A DNA stretch of 7,848 bases from Acetobacteraceae bacterium (GCA_030039695.1 JASHVB010000890.1:1-7848), one strand, 5' to 3'; shown: positions 1 to 6,031, counted from the first letter of the stretch. Notes: generated by a model from the letters alone, not told the origin. A program made the numbers and translations.

Positions 1-274
1 GGTTGGACGCGCCAATTTTCCTTGTGAGCGCCGTTTGGTTCCTTTAATGGTATATTCATTGCCTTGCCCACAGTCCACGCTTTACGGAACCAAGTGCCGT
101 TTTCGGCCCGAATATACATTTTAGGAAACCCTGACACCAGCAGTCTGGAAGACGTCACCTCGGGTGGCGGTGACCAAGCGCCAATCGGTGAGGCACCGGC
201 GAGCGTGGAGTTGTCGCGTGTCTTGAAGGTCGATCGCCATACCGTCGGAATCTTCGTACTCTCGAGTTGGGCGC
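1..274. other. No confident gene; crossed inverted repeats
   Basis: Neither strand gives a recognisable protein here. Two perfect 8-bp inverted pairs are visible: TTGGTTCC at 35-42 with GGAACCAA at 86-93, and GTATATTC at 50-57 with GAATATAC at 110-117. They interleave and do not nest, so they cannot form one simple hairpin together. A short GCCG-TTTT-CGGC stem lies at 96-107. On the minus strand one reading frame is open through the whole stretch and off the window edge; it is described separately. Confidence 0.4.
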
Positions 275-425
275 TGTCGTGCTGACCATTAGTCAGGACA
301 TCGCAAATAACGGTCAATTCCCACGCGGATACGGCAACGAGATCCAGCGTTGGCAACAAAGACCGTGGAGCATGACCCAACCACAAACGGAAACTGAGGC
401 GCCCAAGCCTTTGAAATTGCGTCAT
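1..425 (-). other. Possible partial ORF reading out of element A
   Basis: One minus-strand frame has no stop from about position 677 down to the window edge, crossing all of element A and the flanking DNA. Possible ATG starts are at 425 (inside the element, reading MTQFQRLG) and at 119 (outside, reading MYIRAENGTWFRK). Neither has a convincing ribosome binding site. The segment after 119 uses many AT-ending codons, unlike the intact genes in this window. No family is recognised. It may be chance openness, or the 5' part of a gene continuing beyond the window, possibly with its start replaced by the element. Confidence 0.2.
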
Positions 426-560
426 GATAACTTTGCCGCATATAACGGTCAAAATACCGGCCGACGGGTTGCGGGATAAGCCGCAGCGTGCGCATTTTCT
501 GTTCAGCGAGATCGGCCATTTTCCTCCGGCTCGTGTTGCAGAATTACGGTCAGCGCGACA
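275..560. mobile_element. MITE-like element, copy A (complete, ~286 bp)
   Basis: This copy starts TGTCGTGCTGACC at 275 and ends with GGTCAGCGCGACA at 560, which reads TGTCGCGCTGACC on the opposite strand: a terminal inverted repeat matching at 12 of 13 positions. Inside are three direct copies of a 17-nt motif with the core ACGGTCA: 301-317, 436-452 and 536-552, the last merging with the right terminus. A short palindrome CTGAC-CATTA-GTCAG lies at 282-296. The same sequence occurs in the same orientation at 3971-4254 and about 5788-6031. No transposase is encoded. The flanks (ggcgc and accgc) show no clear target duplication. Several binding-site-like repeats near TGT...ACA ends recall IS21- or Tn7/Tn5053-type transposon ends; this family link is inference. 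Confidence 0.75.
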
Positions 561-715
561 ACCGCGTACCGCGCAATCCAGTCCGCAGCGTCCAATGTCT
601 GGCAGCAGGAGATGTGCGCTCAGCACGCGGCGTGATCGACACGGCACCGCCCTCAGGGCCCAAGCCACCGCTCGAACTTAACGTGGCAATGCCGGTCCAG
701 TTATGGGACGATTGA
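561..715 (+). pseudogene. Possible gene tail truncated by element A
   Basis: After the right end of element A, one plus-strand frame reads a protein-like tail containing GDVRSARGVIDTAPPSG and ending in VAMPVQLWDD, with a TGA stop at 713-715. The frame upstream is element sequence, so the real 5' part of such a gene would have been displaced by the element. I do not recognise the family. It could also be chance openness in GC-rich DNA. Confidence 0.25.
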
Positions 716-936
716 CAACTGAACTTTCCAAATTAAATGTAGCTACGAAGGTCTACGGGGAAATTTTCACCATTTCATGTGGGCCGACGGGTGGCTCCAA
801 TTCTAGGCGAGGTGCCGGCCAAGTCACGTGCTCTCTAAGTGCTACAGTTTACGACAGGCGAGGAGTAGCTCCTGGATATCTGCACCCGACTGTGTGCCCG
901 AGAAGTTTCGAGGCGTTGCGCTGACTAACGACCAAC
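716..936. other. Gene-less stretch
   Basis: No recognisable coding, RNA or repeat feature was found between the possible gene tail and the methyltransferase stop codon. Local composition is more AT-rich around 715-780 than the surrounding genes. Confidence 0.4.
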
Positions 937-1662
937 TTACTTCGGCCTGGTACCCCAGGCGGCATAGCGGGAGCGCCGCTGCGGCGGCAGGCCCTCGGCC
1001 TGCATCCGCCGATAATGCGCCTCAACGAGGTCGGTGAGCGGGTCGTGGCCAATGTCGACGAGACCATGGGCTGCGAAGAGAGCCTCGATGTCAGCGGGGG
1101 GGCGGCCGCTGAGAAACGGCAGCCATCGATCGAGGCCGGCGTACTCGCTGCTGGCTCGGGCGTTCTGGCGTGGGTTGAGCGGTAGGTTCGGATCGGACTG
1201 GCTGTCGAGCACGACAAGGCGACCTCCGGGCCGGAGCACGCGGACCCACTCGACCACTGCCGCTACCGGATGCGGCAAGGTCCAAAGCACGTGACGACTG
1301 ACGACGAGATCGAAGCTGCACGCGCCGAAGGGTAAGTTTTCGGCGTCACCCTGTTCAAACCGGATCGGCGTCCTGCTCTCGGCTGCCTTTCGGCGTGCCT
1401 CCTCCAACATCGACGCGGCAAAATCGATCCCGGTGACGCGATGACCACTTGCCGCCAACTCAAAACTGATAAACCCGGTGCCGCAGCCCACATCGAGCGT
1501 GTCGAGGCCGTTGCGGGCACCGGTAACCAGATAGAAAATGCGATCCCATGCGGCACGCTCGTCCGCCGTCGCGATGCTGTGGCCGAAGTCGCTGTCGAAC
1601 GTCGGGGCGCGACGGTTCCAGTGGGCCGCCACTGCCGCCTTGACCGGGTCGCGGTCGCTCAT
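937..1662 (-). CDS. Class I SAM-dependent methyltransferase
   Basis: A 241-residue protein of the small class I (Rossmann-fold) methyltransferases that transfer a methyl group from S-adenosylmethionine; the acceptor cannot be predicted. Motif I is LDVGCGTG at residues 56-63. The acidic end of strand beta-2 is in VTGIDFA (Asp80). GDAENLPF at 105-112 is the usual adenine-side loop, and VLRPGGRLVV at 142-151 is the post-motif III strand. The start at 1662 is chosen because GGAGG lies about 10 nt upstream and because the N-terminus MSDRDPVKAAVAAHWNRRA is typical of the family. The frame stays open 76 more codons upstream, but that sequence overlaps a decayed dioxygenase. The ATG overlaps the stop of that dioxygenase frame (ATGA), suggesting former translational coupling. 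Length and motifs look intact. Confidence 0.9.
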   Translation of the reverse strand: MSDRDPVKAAVAAHWNRRAPTFDSDFGHSIATADERAAWDRIFYLVTGARNGLDTLDVGCGTGFISFELAASGHRVTGIDFAASMLEEARRKAAESRTPIRFEQGDAENLPFGACSFDLVVSRHVLWTLPHPVAAVVEWVRVLRPGGRLVVLDSQSDPNLPLNPRQNARASSEYAGLDRWLPFLSGRPPADIEALFAAHGLVDIGHDPLTDLVEAHYRRMQAEGLPPQRRSRYAAWGTRPK

Positions 1663-2226
1663 GATCGCCTCGCCTCCAATATTGACCGCGTTTCCGTCGC
1701 ACTGGCGTGGAAACACTTCTGGTAACCGGTTGTCCGTAGCACGACGCACCGCTTCTCGGGACGATAGTCGCCGGCGCCGCGGTGCATCGTAGCGCGCTTC
1801 GCCCACATCAGCACGTCGCCCGCTCGCCGGGAGTGGTGGCAGACGCATTGATCCTGCGTCGACTGGGCCGTTGCGTCGGAGCTGGTCCACCAGTAGCGTC
1901 TAACGCCATATCGGACGCTACTGCAAGACAGTTAGTGAGGCACAGGAGGCACGGTTCCGGGTCGCGACGAGCGAGGAAACCGCCTCGTTCGTCTCCTTCA
2001 GCAGAGCCGACTGCGGTATTAAGCCATTCACGGCCACTTCCACCCCTTTTAGGCGGCGAGGCGGGCATTGCTTTGCGCCGCGGCGTCAGGGCCGATGATG
2101 TGCGACTAATATCCGAATTCGACGATCGTAGCCTCCGATGCGATGGTATTTACTTCGAATGGTCGAAACGGTCTGGATGGTCTCATACGTATGGAACCAG
2201 TGCGTGGCGTCTTCAGCCGGCTGCAT
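1659..2226 (-). pseudogene. Decayed TauD/TfdA-family dioxygenase
   Basis: This is the remnant of an Fe(II)/2-oxoglutarate-dependent dioxygenase broken over several frames. The best segment is 1859-1659 (67 codons with stop): TQDQCVCHHSRRAGDVLMW followed by AKRATMHRGAGDYRP and CVVLRTT. This matches the family C-terminal pattern GD(l/v)(l/v)mWDNR-x3-HR...RRT, with the distal iron-ligand His at about 1782-1784 and the 2-oxoglutarate-binding Arg in LRTT. The preceding helix LVDQLRR (about 1893-1873) is in another frame, so there is a frameshift near 1870. Near 2196-2185 another frame reads WFHTYET, where the family has the W-H-T-D iron motif; here Asp appears as Tyr. The two His sites are about 136 codons apart, as expected for the family. 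The C-terminal assignment is firm; the upstream part (including a 46-codon ORF, 2226-2086) is less so. Confidence 0.65.
1891..1923. repeat. 10-bp perfect inverted repeat
   Basis: CAGTAGCGTC at 1891-1900 pairs perfectly with GACGCTACTG at 1914-1923 around a 13-nt loop. It lies inside the dioxygenase remnant, just where residues expected before LVDQLRR seem to be missing. No T-run follows on either strand, so it is not an obvious intrinsic terminator. An operator-like site or the scar of a rearrangement are alternatives. Confidence 0.55.
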
Positions 2227-2238
2227 AGGATCGCTGTG

Positions 2239-3621
2239 TTATACCGCGATCGCGTCCAGTTCTTTGCCGCGGTGCTCAGGCGTAAACAACCAGATGCCGA
2301 TGCCCATCAGGACCATCGCCACCGGCACGATCAGGAACGCCTTAGTGAACGACCCGGTGCTCTGCTGGATGCCGATGGTGACGAACGGCCACAGCACGAA
2401 TCCGACAAGCCACGCCACCGCCCAGGAGAAACCGTTGCCGACGCCTCGGATGCGCGTAGGGTAAATTTCGGCGGTCAGAATCATGCTGGGTGCCCAGAAG
2501 CCCAGGAAGCCGATGCTCCACAGCAGGCCGTAAACCCACAGCGCGATGGTGCTTTCAGCGTAGACCCAGAGCGTCAGGAACACTGCGCCCTCGACGAGCA
2601 TAACGTAGAATGCCGGTTTGCGACCGAAATGGTCGGAGATCAGGCCGGCGACCAACAAGCCAACAAATCCGACCAGGCCCCAGAAAATGTAGAATGTGCC
2701 GTAGGCCGCGGTGGACCAGTGGCGTTCCTGTGCGAGGTACAGAGGCATCCAGCCACCGACCGTCCCATAGATGATTGTGCTGCAGCAGGCGACGAACGTC
2801 GCTGCGGATGTGTTACGCAGCATGTCGGGCAGGAACAACTGGCGCATTGGGACCTTCGTCGTCTTATCAAGCCAAGCCTGGTCCTGCGGCAGCAACGGAC
2901 GGCCCGCCTGTTGTGCTTCCCGGATGCGGTGGCGGCGGTCCTGCAGCCGCACCCAGTACGGCGATTCCGGCAGGCTCATGCGCACGTAGACGGCCAGCAA
3001 ACCGACAACCGCCGGAACAATGCAGGCAACACGCCAGCCCCAGCGCGCAATGATGAACGTGGCAATGGCGCCGGCGAGCGCGGCGCCAAAGCACCATGTG
3101 CCCCGGTTGATGCCGATCACCCGGCCGCGCAGACGTGCGGGCCAGGTCTCGGCGACGAGCATCGAACCAAGCGACCATTCGCCGTTCAGCGCGAAATTCA
3201 CCGCGCATCGCACCAGAACAAAAGCGACGAAGGTCTGGGTGGCGGCAATCGCCGGCATTAGCAGCGAGAACAGGGCGATGTTAATGGCCAGCAGGCTACG
3301 GCGGCCGTGACGGTCGGCGAGCCAGGGCCAGACATACATGCCTAGGATGCCGACGAGCAGCGAGACCTGCAGGCCGGTTCGGTATTCGGGCAGCGTGACG
3401 CCGAAGTCTCGGATCACCGTTGGTGTGGCCAGCGCGAAGATCACGCCGTCCATGCCATCGAAGCCCCAGCCGAGGCCGTTGGCGATCGCGATGTGCCAGT
3501 GGGTACGGGTAACCCGGGTGGAATCGCTTGCGGCACAAAAGGCGGTAGAGCTTGTGCGGTAGTGTTCCTCTAGCGGGCCGATGACGGGGGGTGCCGTGGC
3601 CAGGGCCTCAGACGGGCTCAT
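2239..3621 (-). CDS. MFS transporter (sugar/organic-acid type)
   Basis: A 460-residue, probably 12-helix inner-membrane transporter of the major facilitator superfamily, likely a proton-coupled carrier for an organic acid or similar small solute. The first helix carries GWGFDGMDG (52-60), an Asp pair common in aromatic and organic acid carriers. Motif A is LADRHGRRSL (101-110), repeated in the second half as ISDHFGRKP (328-336). GEWSLGSMLVAETWP with LRGR (147-166) and TAEIYPTRIRGVGNGF (383-398) are the conserved loops of the sugar-porter-like branch. The tail PEHRGKELD is typical. The start at 3621 is supported by GGGGAGGAAGGA just upstream. The frame is open 21 codons further up, but that stretch looks like the tail of a dehydrogenase. 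It lies between two decayed enzyme genes on the same strand, so it was probably the uptake gene of a catabolic operon. Substrate unknown. Confidence 0.92.
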   Translation of the reverse strand: MSPSEALATAPPVIGPLEEHYRTSSTAFCAASDSTRVTRTHWHIAIANGLGWGFDGMDGVIFALATPTVIRDFGVTLPEYRTGLQVSLLVGILGMYVWPWLADRHGRRSLLAINIALFSLLMPAIAATQTFVAFVLVRCAVNFALNGEWSLGSMLVAETWPARLRGRVIGINRGTWCFGAALAGAIATFIIARWGWRVACIVPAVVGLLAVYVRMSLPESPYWVRLQDRRHRIREAQQAGRPLLPQDQAWLDKTTKVPMRQLFLPDMLRNTSAATFVACCSTIIYGTVGGWMPLYLAQERHWSTAAYGTFYIFWGLVGFVGLLVAGLISDHFGRKPAFYVMLVEGAVFLTLWVYAESTIALWVYGLLWSIGFLGFWAPSMILTAEIYPTRIRGVGNGFSWAVAWLVGFVLWPFVTIGIQQSTGSFTKAFLIVPVAMVLMGIGIWLFTPEHRGKELDAIAV

Positions 3622-3654
3622 CGGATCCTTCCTCCCCTCGTCGTCTAGGATTGC

Positions 3655-3832
3655 CGTGGTGTAGCCGCCATCACAGTTGATCATGGCGCGCCGGCCGACC
3701 GAGCCACCACCGCGGTCAGCCCACCAGACTCCCTGCGAAACGTAGGATCCGGGTCGCCGTCGCGTCCAGCCTGTCGTCCGGAAGGGTCAGCGGCGTGCGA
3801 AGCTGCCCTGCAGCGCTTTCGCGCGCGCTCAT
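3655..3832 (-). pseudogene. SDR (short-chain dehydrogenase) C-terminal remnant
   Basis: Two adjacent minus-strand frames together spell the end of a classical short-chain dehydrogenase. The first (from about 3832 to the stop at 3716) reads GMSARESAAG, then TPLTLPDDRLDATATRILRF, resembling the family pattern TPLgRlg-P-D-D-iA-A-t-l-f-L. The second (3684 to about 3655) reads MINCDGGYTTA, close to the canonical in-V-DGG-y-t-A tail. A frameshift separates them and the catalytic YxxxK part is absent, so this is a fragment. The DGGYTTA frame has no stop and continues in frame into the MFS gene. The DGGYT tail is a strong signature; the rest is moderate. Confidence 0.45.
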
Positions 3833-3875
3833 CCCGGTACCGCTAATATCCAACAGTCTGAACACCCGGACCAAC

Positions 3876-3901
3876 AAAAAAGGCCGGCCGTCATGAGGCC
3901 A
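3876..3901 (-). terminator. Possible intrinsic terminator
   Basis: On the minus strand GGCC-TCATGAC-GGCC-GGCC is followed directly by TTTTTTG. AGGCC can pair with the downstream GGCCT, giving a short GC-rich hairpin before a T-run. It sits a few nucleotides after a minus-strand stop codon at 3904-3906, the right place to end a gene that entered from the element B side. Confidence 0.4.
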
Positions 3902-3903
3902 CC

Positions 3904-3970
3904 TCACCCACTCGGCTTCGACAGCTGCGGAAGGTGGATGCCGCACACCTCACGCACCTGCGCCAGCCTG
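3904..3970 (-). pseudogene. Possible C-terminal gene fragment next to element B
   Basis: A minus-strand frame immediately left of element B reads LAQVREVCGIHLPQLSKPSG and stops at 3904-3906, followed by a terminator-like hairpin. Only about 20 residues remain, too few to name a family. The combination of protein-like tail, stop and terminator suggests the 3' end of a gene whose body was lost at the element boundary. Confidence 0.3.
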
Positions 3971-4254
3971 TGTCGCGCTGACGATTAATCAGCACGTCGC
4001 AAATAGCGGTCAATTCCCACACGGATACAACAACGAGATCCAGCGCTGACGACAAAGACCTCGGGGCATGACTCAACGACAAACGGAAGCTGAGGGGCCC
4101 AAGCCTTTGAAACTGCGTCACGACAACTTTGTCGCACATAACGGTCAACATACTGGCCGATATGTTGCAGGATAAGCTGAAGCGGCGCATTTCCCGTTCA
4201 GCGAGTTCGGCCATTTCCTCGGGTTCGTGTTGCAGAATTACGGTCGGCGCGACA
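3971..4254. mobile_element. MITE-like element, copy B (complete, ~284 bp)
   Basis: This copy is collinear with copy A. It begins TGTCGCGCTGAC and ends GTCGGCGCGACA, giving a terminal inverted repeat with one mismatch over 12 bp. The 17-nt motif occurs at 3997-4013, 4132-4148 and 4230-4246, at nearly the same spacing as in copy A (135 and 98-100 nt). Compared with copy C it matches at roughly nine positions in ten by hand alignment, with two single-base deletions near 4180-4215. No target duplication is evident (left flank gcctg, right flank atcag). Its right end is 58 bp upstream of the P460 start codon, so it may affect that gene's transcription. Confidence 0.75.
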
Positions 4255-4312
4255 ATCAGAGCAGACAGAGCCCCAGGGACCCGCTAGTCTTGTGGCCGTC
4301 ACGGAGAAGATC

Positions 4313-4906
4313 ATGGATTTTCGGGCCACTGGGCAGGTCCTTGGCGCCTTGGGTGTCTGCGCCACTATCGCCGTTTGCGCTCTGTGCGTCGCGAAATCCA
4401 CGGCACAGAGCCTCCCGGCGAACCAGACACAGGCTGAGAGTAATTCGTCTCCACTCTATGGCATCAAAATTCCGGTTGGCTACCGTGACTGGCATTTGAT
4501 CTCAGTCAAGCGACTGACAGGAGCAGGAGGCAAATTCAAACAGTTGCGCGCCGAACTAGGCAACGACATTGCGACAAAAGCGTTTCGAGAAGGGAGGCTC
4601 CCATTCCCGGATGGCTCAATCATTGCCGCGCTGCATTGGACTGAAACCTCGTCGGACGCAGACAACAAAGCCTTAGCCGAGGGTTTTCCTGGGACCGGCC
4701 TCGAATCTACCTTTGCGGGGTCCGCCGTGAATGTGCAATTCATGGTCAAGGACTCAAGAAAATACACAGCGACCGGTGGCTGGGGATTTGCCGATTTCAC
4801 GAACGGCAAGCCCGGCAGCGAGGCGCTGCATAAAACGTGCTTCTCTTGCCACGAGCCTGCGAAAGATCGCGACTTCGTTTGTACTCGCTACGCACCTACG
4901 CCCTGA
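4313..4906 (+). CDS. Cytochrome P460-family periplasmic haem protein
   Basis: A 197-residue exported c-type haem protein. Residues 1-32 form a signal peptide with a hydrophobic core (about 9-27) and a likely cleavage site near STA-QS. The mature part starts with the family pattern YGIKIPVGYRDWHLISV (49-65). It continues through FREGRLPFPDGSIIAALHW and ends with the haem site CFSCH at 176-180, so His180 is the proximal ligand, followed by DRDFVCTRYAP. Family members bind a single haem; in true P460s a Lys cross-link tunes it for hydroxylamine oxidation, while relatives (cytochrome c'-beta) bind NO. I cannot assign the cross-linking Lys by eye, so substrate is open. ATG at 4313 is preferred over GTG at 4292 because GGAG lies 6 nt upstream. 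The next plus-strand gene starts 85 bp downstream, so co-transcription is plausible. Confidence 0.85.
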   Translation: MDFRATGQVLGALGVCATIAVCALCVAKSTAQSLPANQTQAESNSSPLYGIKIPVGYRDWHLISVKRLTGAGGKFKQLRAELGNDIATKAFREGRLPFPDGSIIAALHWTETSSDADNKALAEGFPGTGLESTFAGSAVNVQFMVKDSRKYTATGGWGFADFTNGKPGSEALHKTCFSCHEPAKDRDFVCTRYAPTP

Positions 4907-4991
4907 AAGGCGAGTGAATTCTCCACACGCGTTGCGCCGCCACCGTTGAGAAAGTGCGAAGGCAAAGACCTCAGATGATCGGAGAGAGCTC

Positions 4992-5624
4992 ATGGTGAAC
5001 GTTTCCTATGATAGGGCCATAACGGCGCTTTTGGTGGTTGATCCGTACAACGATTTCATCTCCGAAGGTGGCAAGATCTGGCCCCGCATCAAAACTGTCG
5101 CCGAGGCGAACAGCTGCGTTGCTCATATGCTTGAAATTCTGAACGCAGCGCGGAAGGCGAAGTTTCGGGTCTTCTATGCCATGCATCGGCGCTACCGGCC
5201 AGGCGACTATGAAACCTGGCAGTACATTGCGCCGATTCAAAGGGCAGCTTGGTCGCGGAAGACTTTCGAATACGGCACTTGGGGCGGCGAGTTCCGCGAT
5301 GAGTTCCTGCCCGCGCCAGGTGAGATCGTCGTCGGTGAGCACTGGTGCTCGAGCGGCTTTGCCAACACGGACTTGGACGTTCAGCTCAAGAAGCACGGCG
5401 TCCATAAGCTCATCGTCATTGGACTGATTGCGCACACCTGTATCGAGGCGACCGTGCGCTTTGCCGCCGAGCTCGGCTACGATGTCACCGTGGTCAAGGA
5501 CGCGACGGCGGATTACTCAGACGAGATGATGCACGCAGCGCTCGACATCAACATGCCGAACTACGCCAACGCCATTGTGACCACCGATGAAGTCGTCGCG
5601 TCCATCGGTAATGCCGCAGTATAG
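4992..5624 (+). CDS. Isochorismatase-family cysteine hydrolase
   Basis: A 210-residue cytosolic hydrolase of the isochorismatase-like fold, a family including isochorismatases, nicotinamidases and N-carbamoyl amidohydrolases. ALLVVDPYNDF (12-22) carries the catalytic Asp17. VIGLIAHTCIEATVRFAAELGY (142-163) carries the nucleophile Cys150 after the segment that usually holds a cis-peptide. GFANTDLDVQL (122-132) is the conserved central loop. The family's third residue, a Lys usually just before that loop, is not at the expected place: the sequence there is VVGEHWCSSGF. The start is supported by GGAGAGAG a few bases upstream. Eighteen bases after the stop begins an MDR-type oxidoreductase reading frame, so the two were probably one operon, with the P460 gene possibly first. 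Substrate cannot be named from sequence. Confidence 0.9.
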   Translation: MVNVSYDRAITALLVVDPYNDFISEGGKIWPRIKTVAEANSCVAHMLEILNAARKAKFRVFYAMHRRYRPGDYETWQYIAPIQRAAWSRKTFEYGTWGGEFRDEFLPAPGEIVVGEHWCSSGFANTDLDVQLKKHGVHKLIVIGLIAHTCIEATVRFAAELGYDVTVVKDATADYSDEMMHAALDINMPNYANAIVTTDEVVASIGNAAV

Positions 5625-5642
5625 CGAACCAAAAGAGCCTCG

Positions 5643-5846
5643 ATGAAAGCAATCGTTCTCGAGGAATTTGGTGGTTTCGAGAGCCTATCTCTAGACGACT
5701 TTCCCGTCCCGCGTCTCGGCCGTGGATCAGTTCTGATTTGTGCCGTCGCCGCATCGGCTAACGCGGTCTATCTGAGTATCCGTAGTGATTACCACACGGA
5801 TATAGCAACGAGATCCAGCGTTAACGACAAAGACGTTGGGGCATGA
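5643..5846 (+). pseudogene. MDR/quinone oxidoreductase, truncated by element C
   Basis: The first ~48 codons read MKAIVLEEFGGFESLSLDDF, then PVPRLGRGSVLICAVAASAN and YLSIRSDYH. This is the N-terminal GroES-like start of zinc-independent medium-chain dehydrogenases such as NADPH:quinone reductases (compare the usual PVP-PGpGeVLvrV-AagvNp-D-IRsG). From about 5788 the sequence is repeat element C, and the frame runs only 67 codons before stopping at 5846. The cofactor domain (GxGxxG) and the rest of the ~320-residue protein are absent from the window. The start lies 18 bp after the isochorismatase stop with a weak binding site, as expected for an operon follower. It is non-functional as an enzyme. 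Confidence 0.75.
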
Positions 5847-6031
5847 CTCAACCACAAACGGAAGCTGAGGGGCCCAAGCCTTTGAAAATGCGTCACGACA
5901 ACTTTGTCGCACATGACGGTCAACATACCGGCCCATATGTTGCAGGATAAGCCGAAGCTTGCGCATTTTCCGTTTAGCGAGATCGGCCATTTTCCTCGGG
6001 TTCGGGTTGCAGAATTACGGTCAGAGCGACA
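5788..6031. mobile_element. MITE-like element, copy C (left end missing)
   Basis: Homology to copies A and B begins around 5788 (…ccacacggata) and runs to the right terminus GGTCAGAGCGACA at 6031. The left terminal repeat and the first 17-nt motif are missing; the remaining two motifs are at 5907-5923 and 6007-6023, with the same 100-nt spacing as in copy A. The missing left end coincides with the break in the MDR gene, so either the insertion was one-sided or a later deletion removed both the element's left end and the rest of the gene. Confidence 0.75.

Noticed and set aside
289..519. Short minus-strand ORF in element A (MADLAEQKMR…), with a similar one in C
   Set aside because: It is short, ends inside the element, and in copy B the frame merges with another after an indel. 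It is not convincing as a conserved element protein.
1663..1890. 76-codon N-terminal extension of the methyltransferase frame
   Set aside because: It is rich in Arg/Pro and overlaps the dioxygenase remnant in another frame. A good ribosome binding site and a family-like N-terminus support the start at 1662.
1782..2228. 148-codon plus-strand ORF between methyltransferase and MFS genes
   Set aside because: It is antisense to the dioxygenase remnant, with no domain pattern and a composition typical of GC-rich shadow frames.
2143..3261. 372-codon plus-strand ORF opposite the MFS transporter
   Set aside because: It is the antisense shadow of a clear 12-helix transporter, and its composition (Gln, Asp, His, Arg rich) fits no family.
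275..6031. The three repeats as a CRISPR array or integron attC sites
   Set aside because: The units are too long and widely separated, and lack regular short repeats or GTTRRRY/RYYYAAC core sites.
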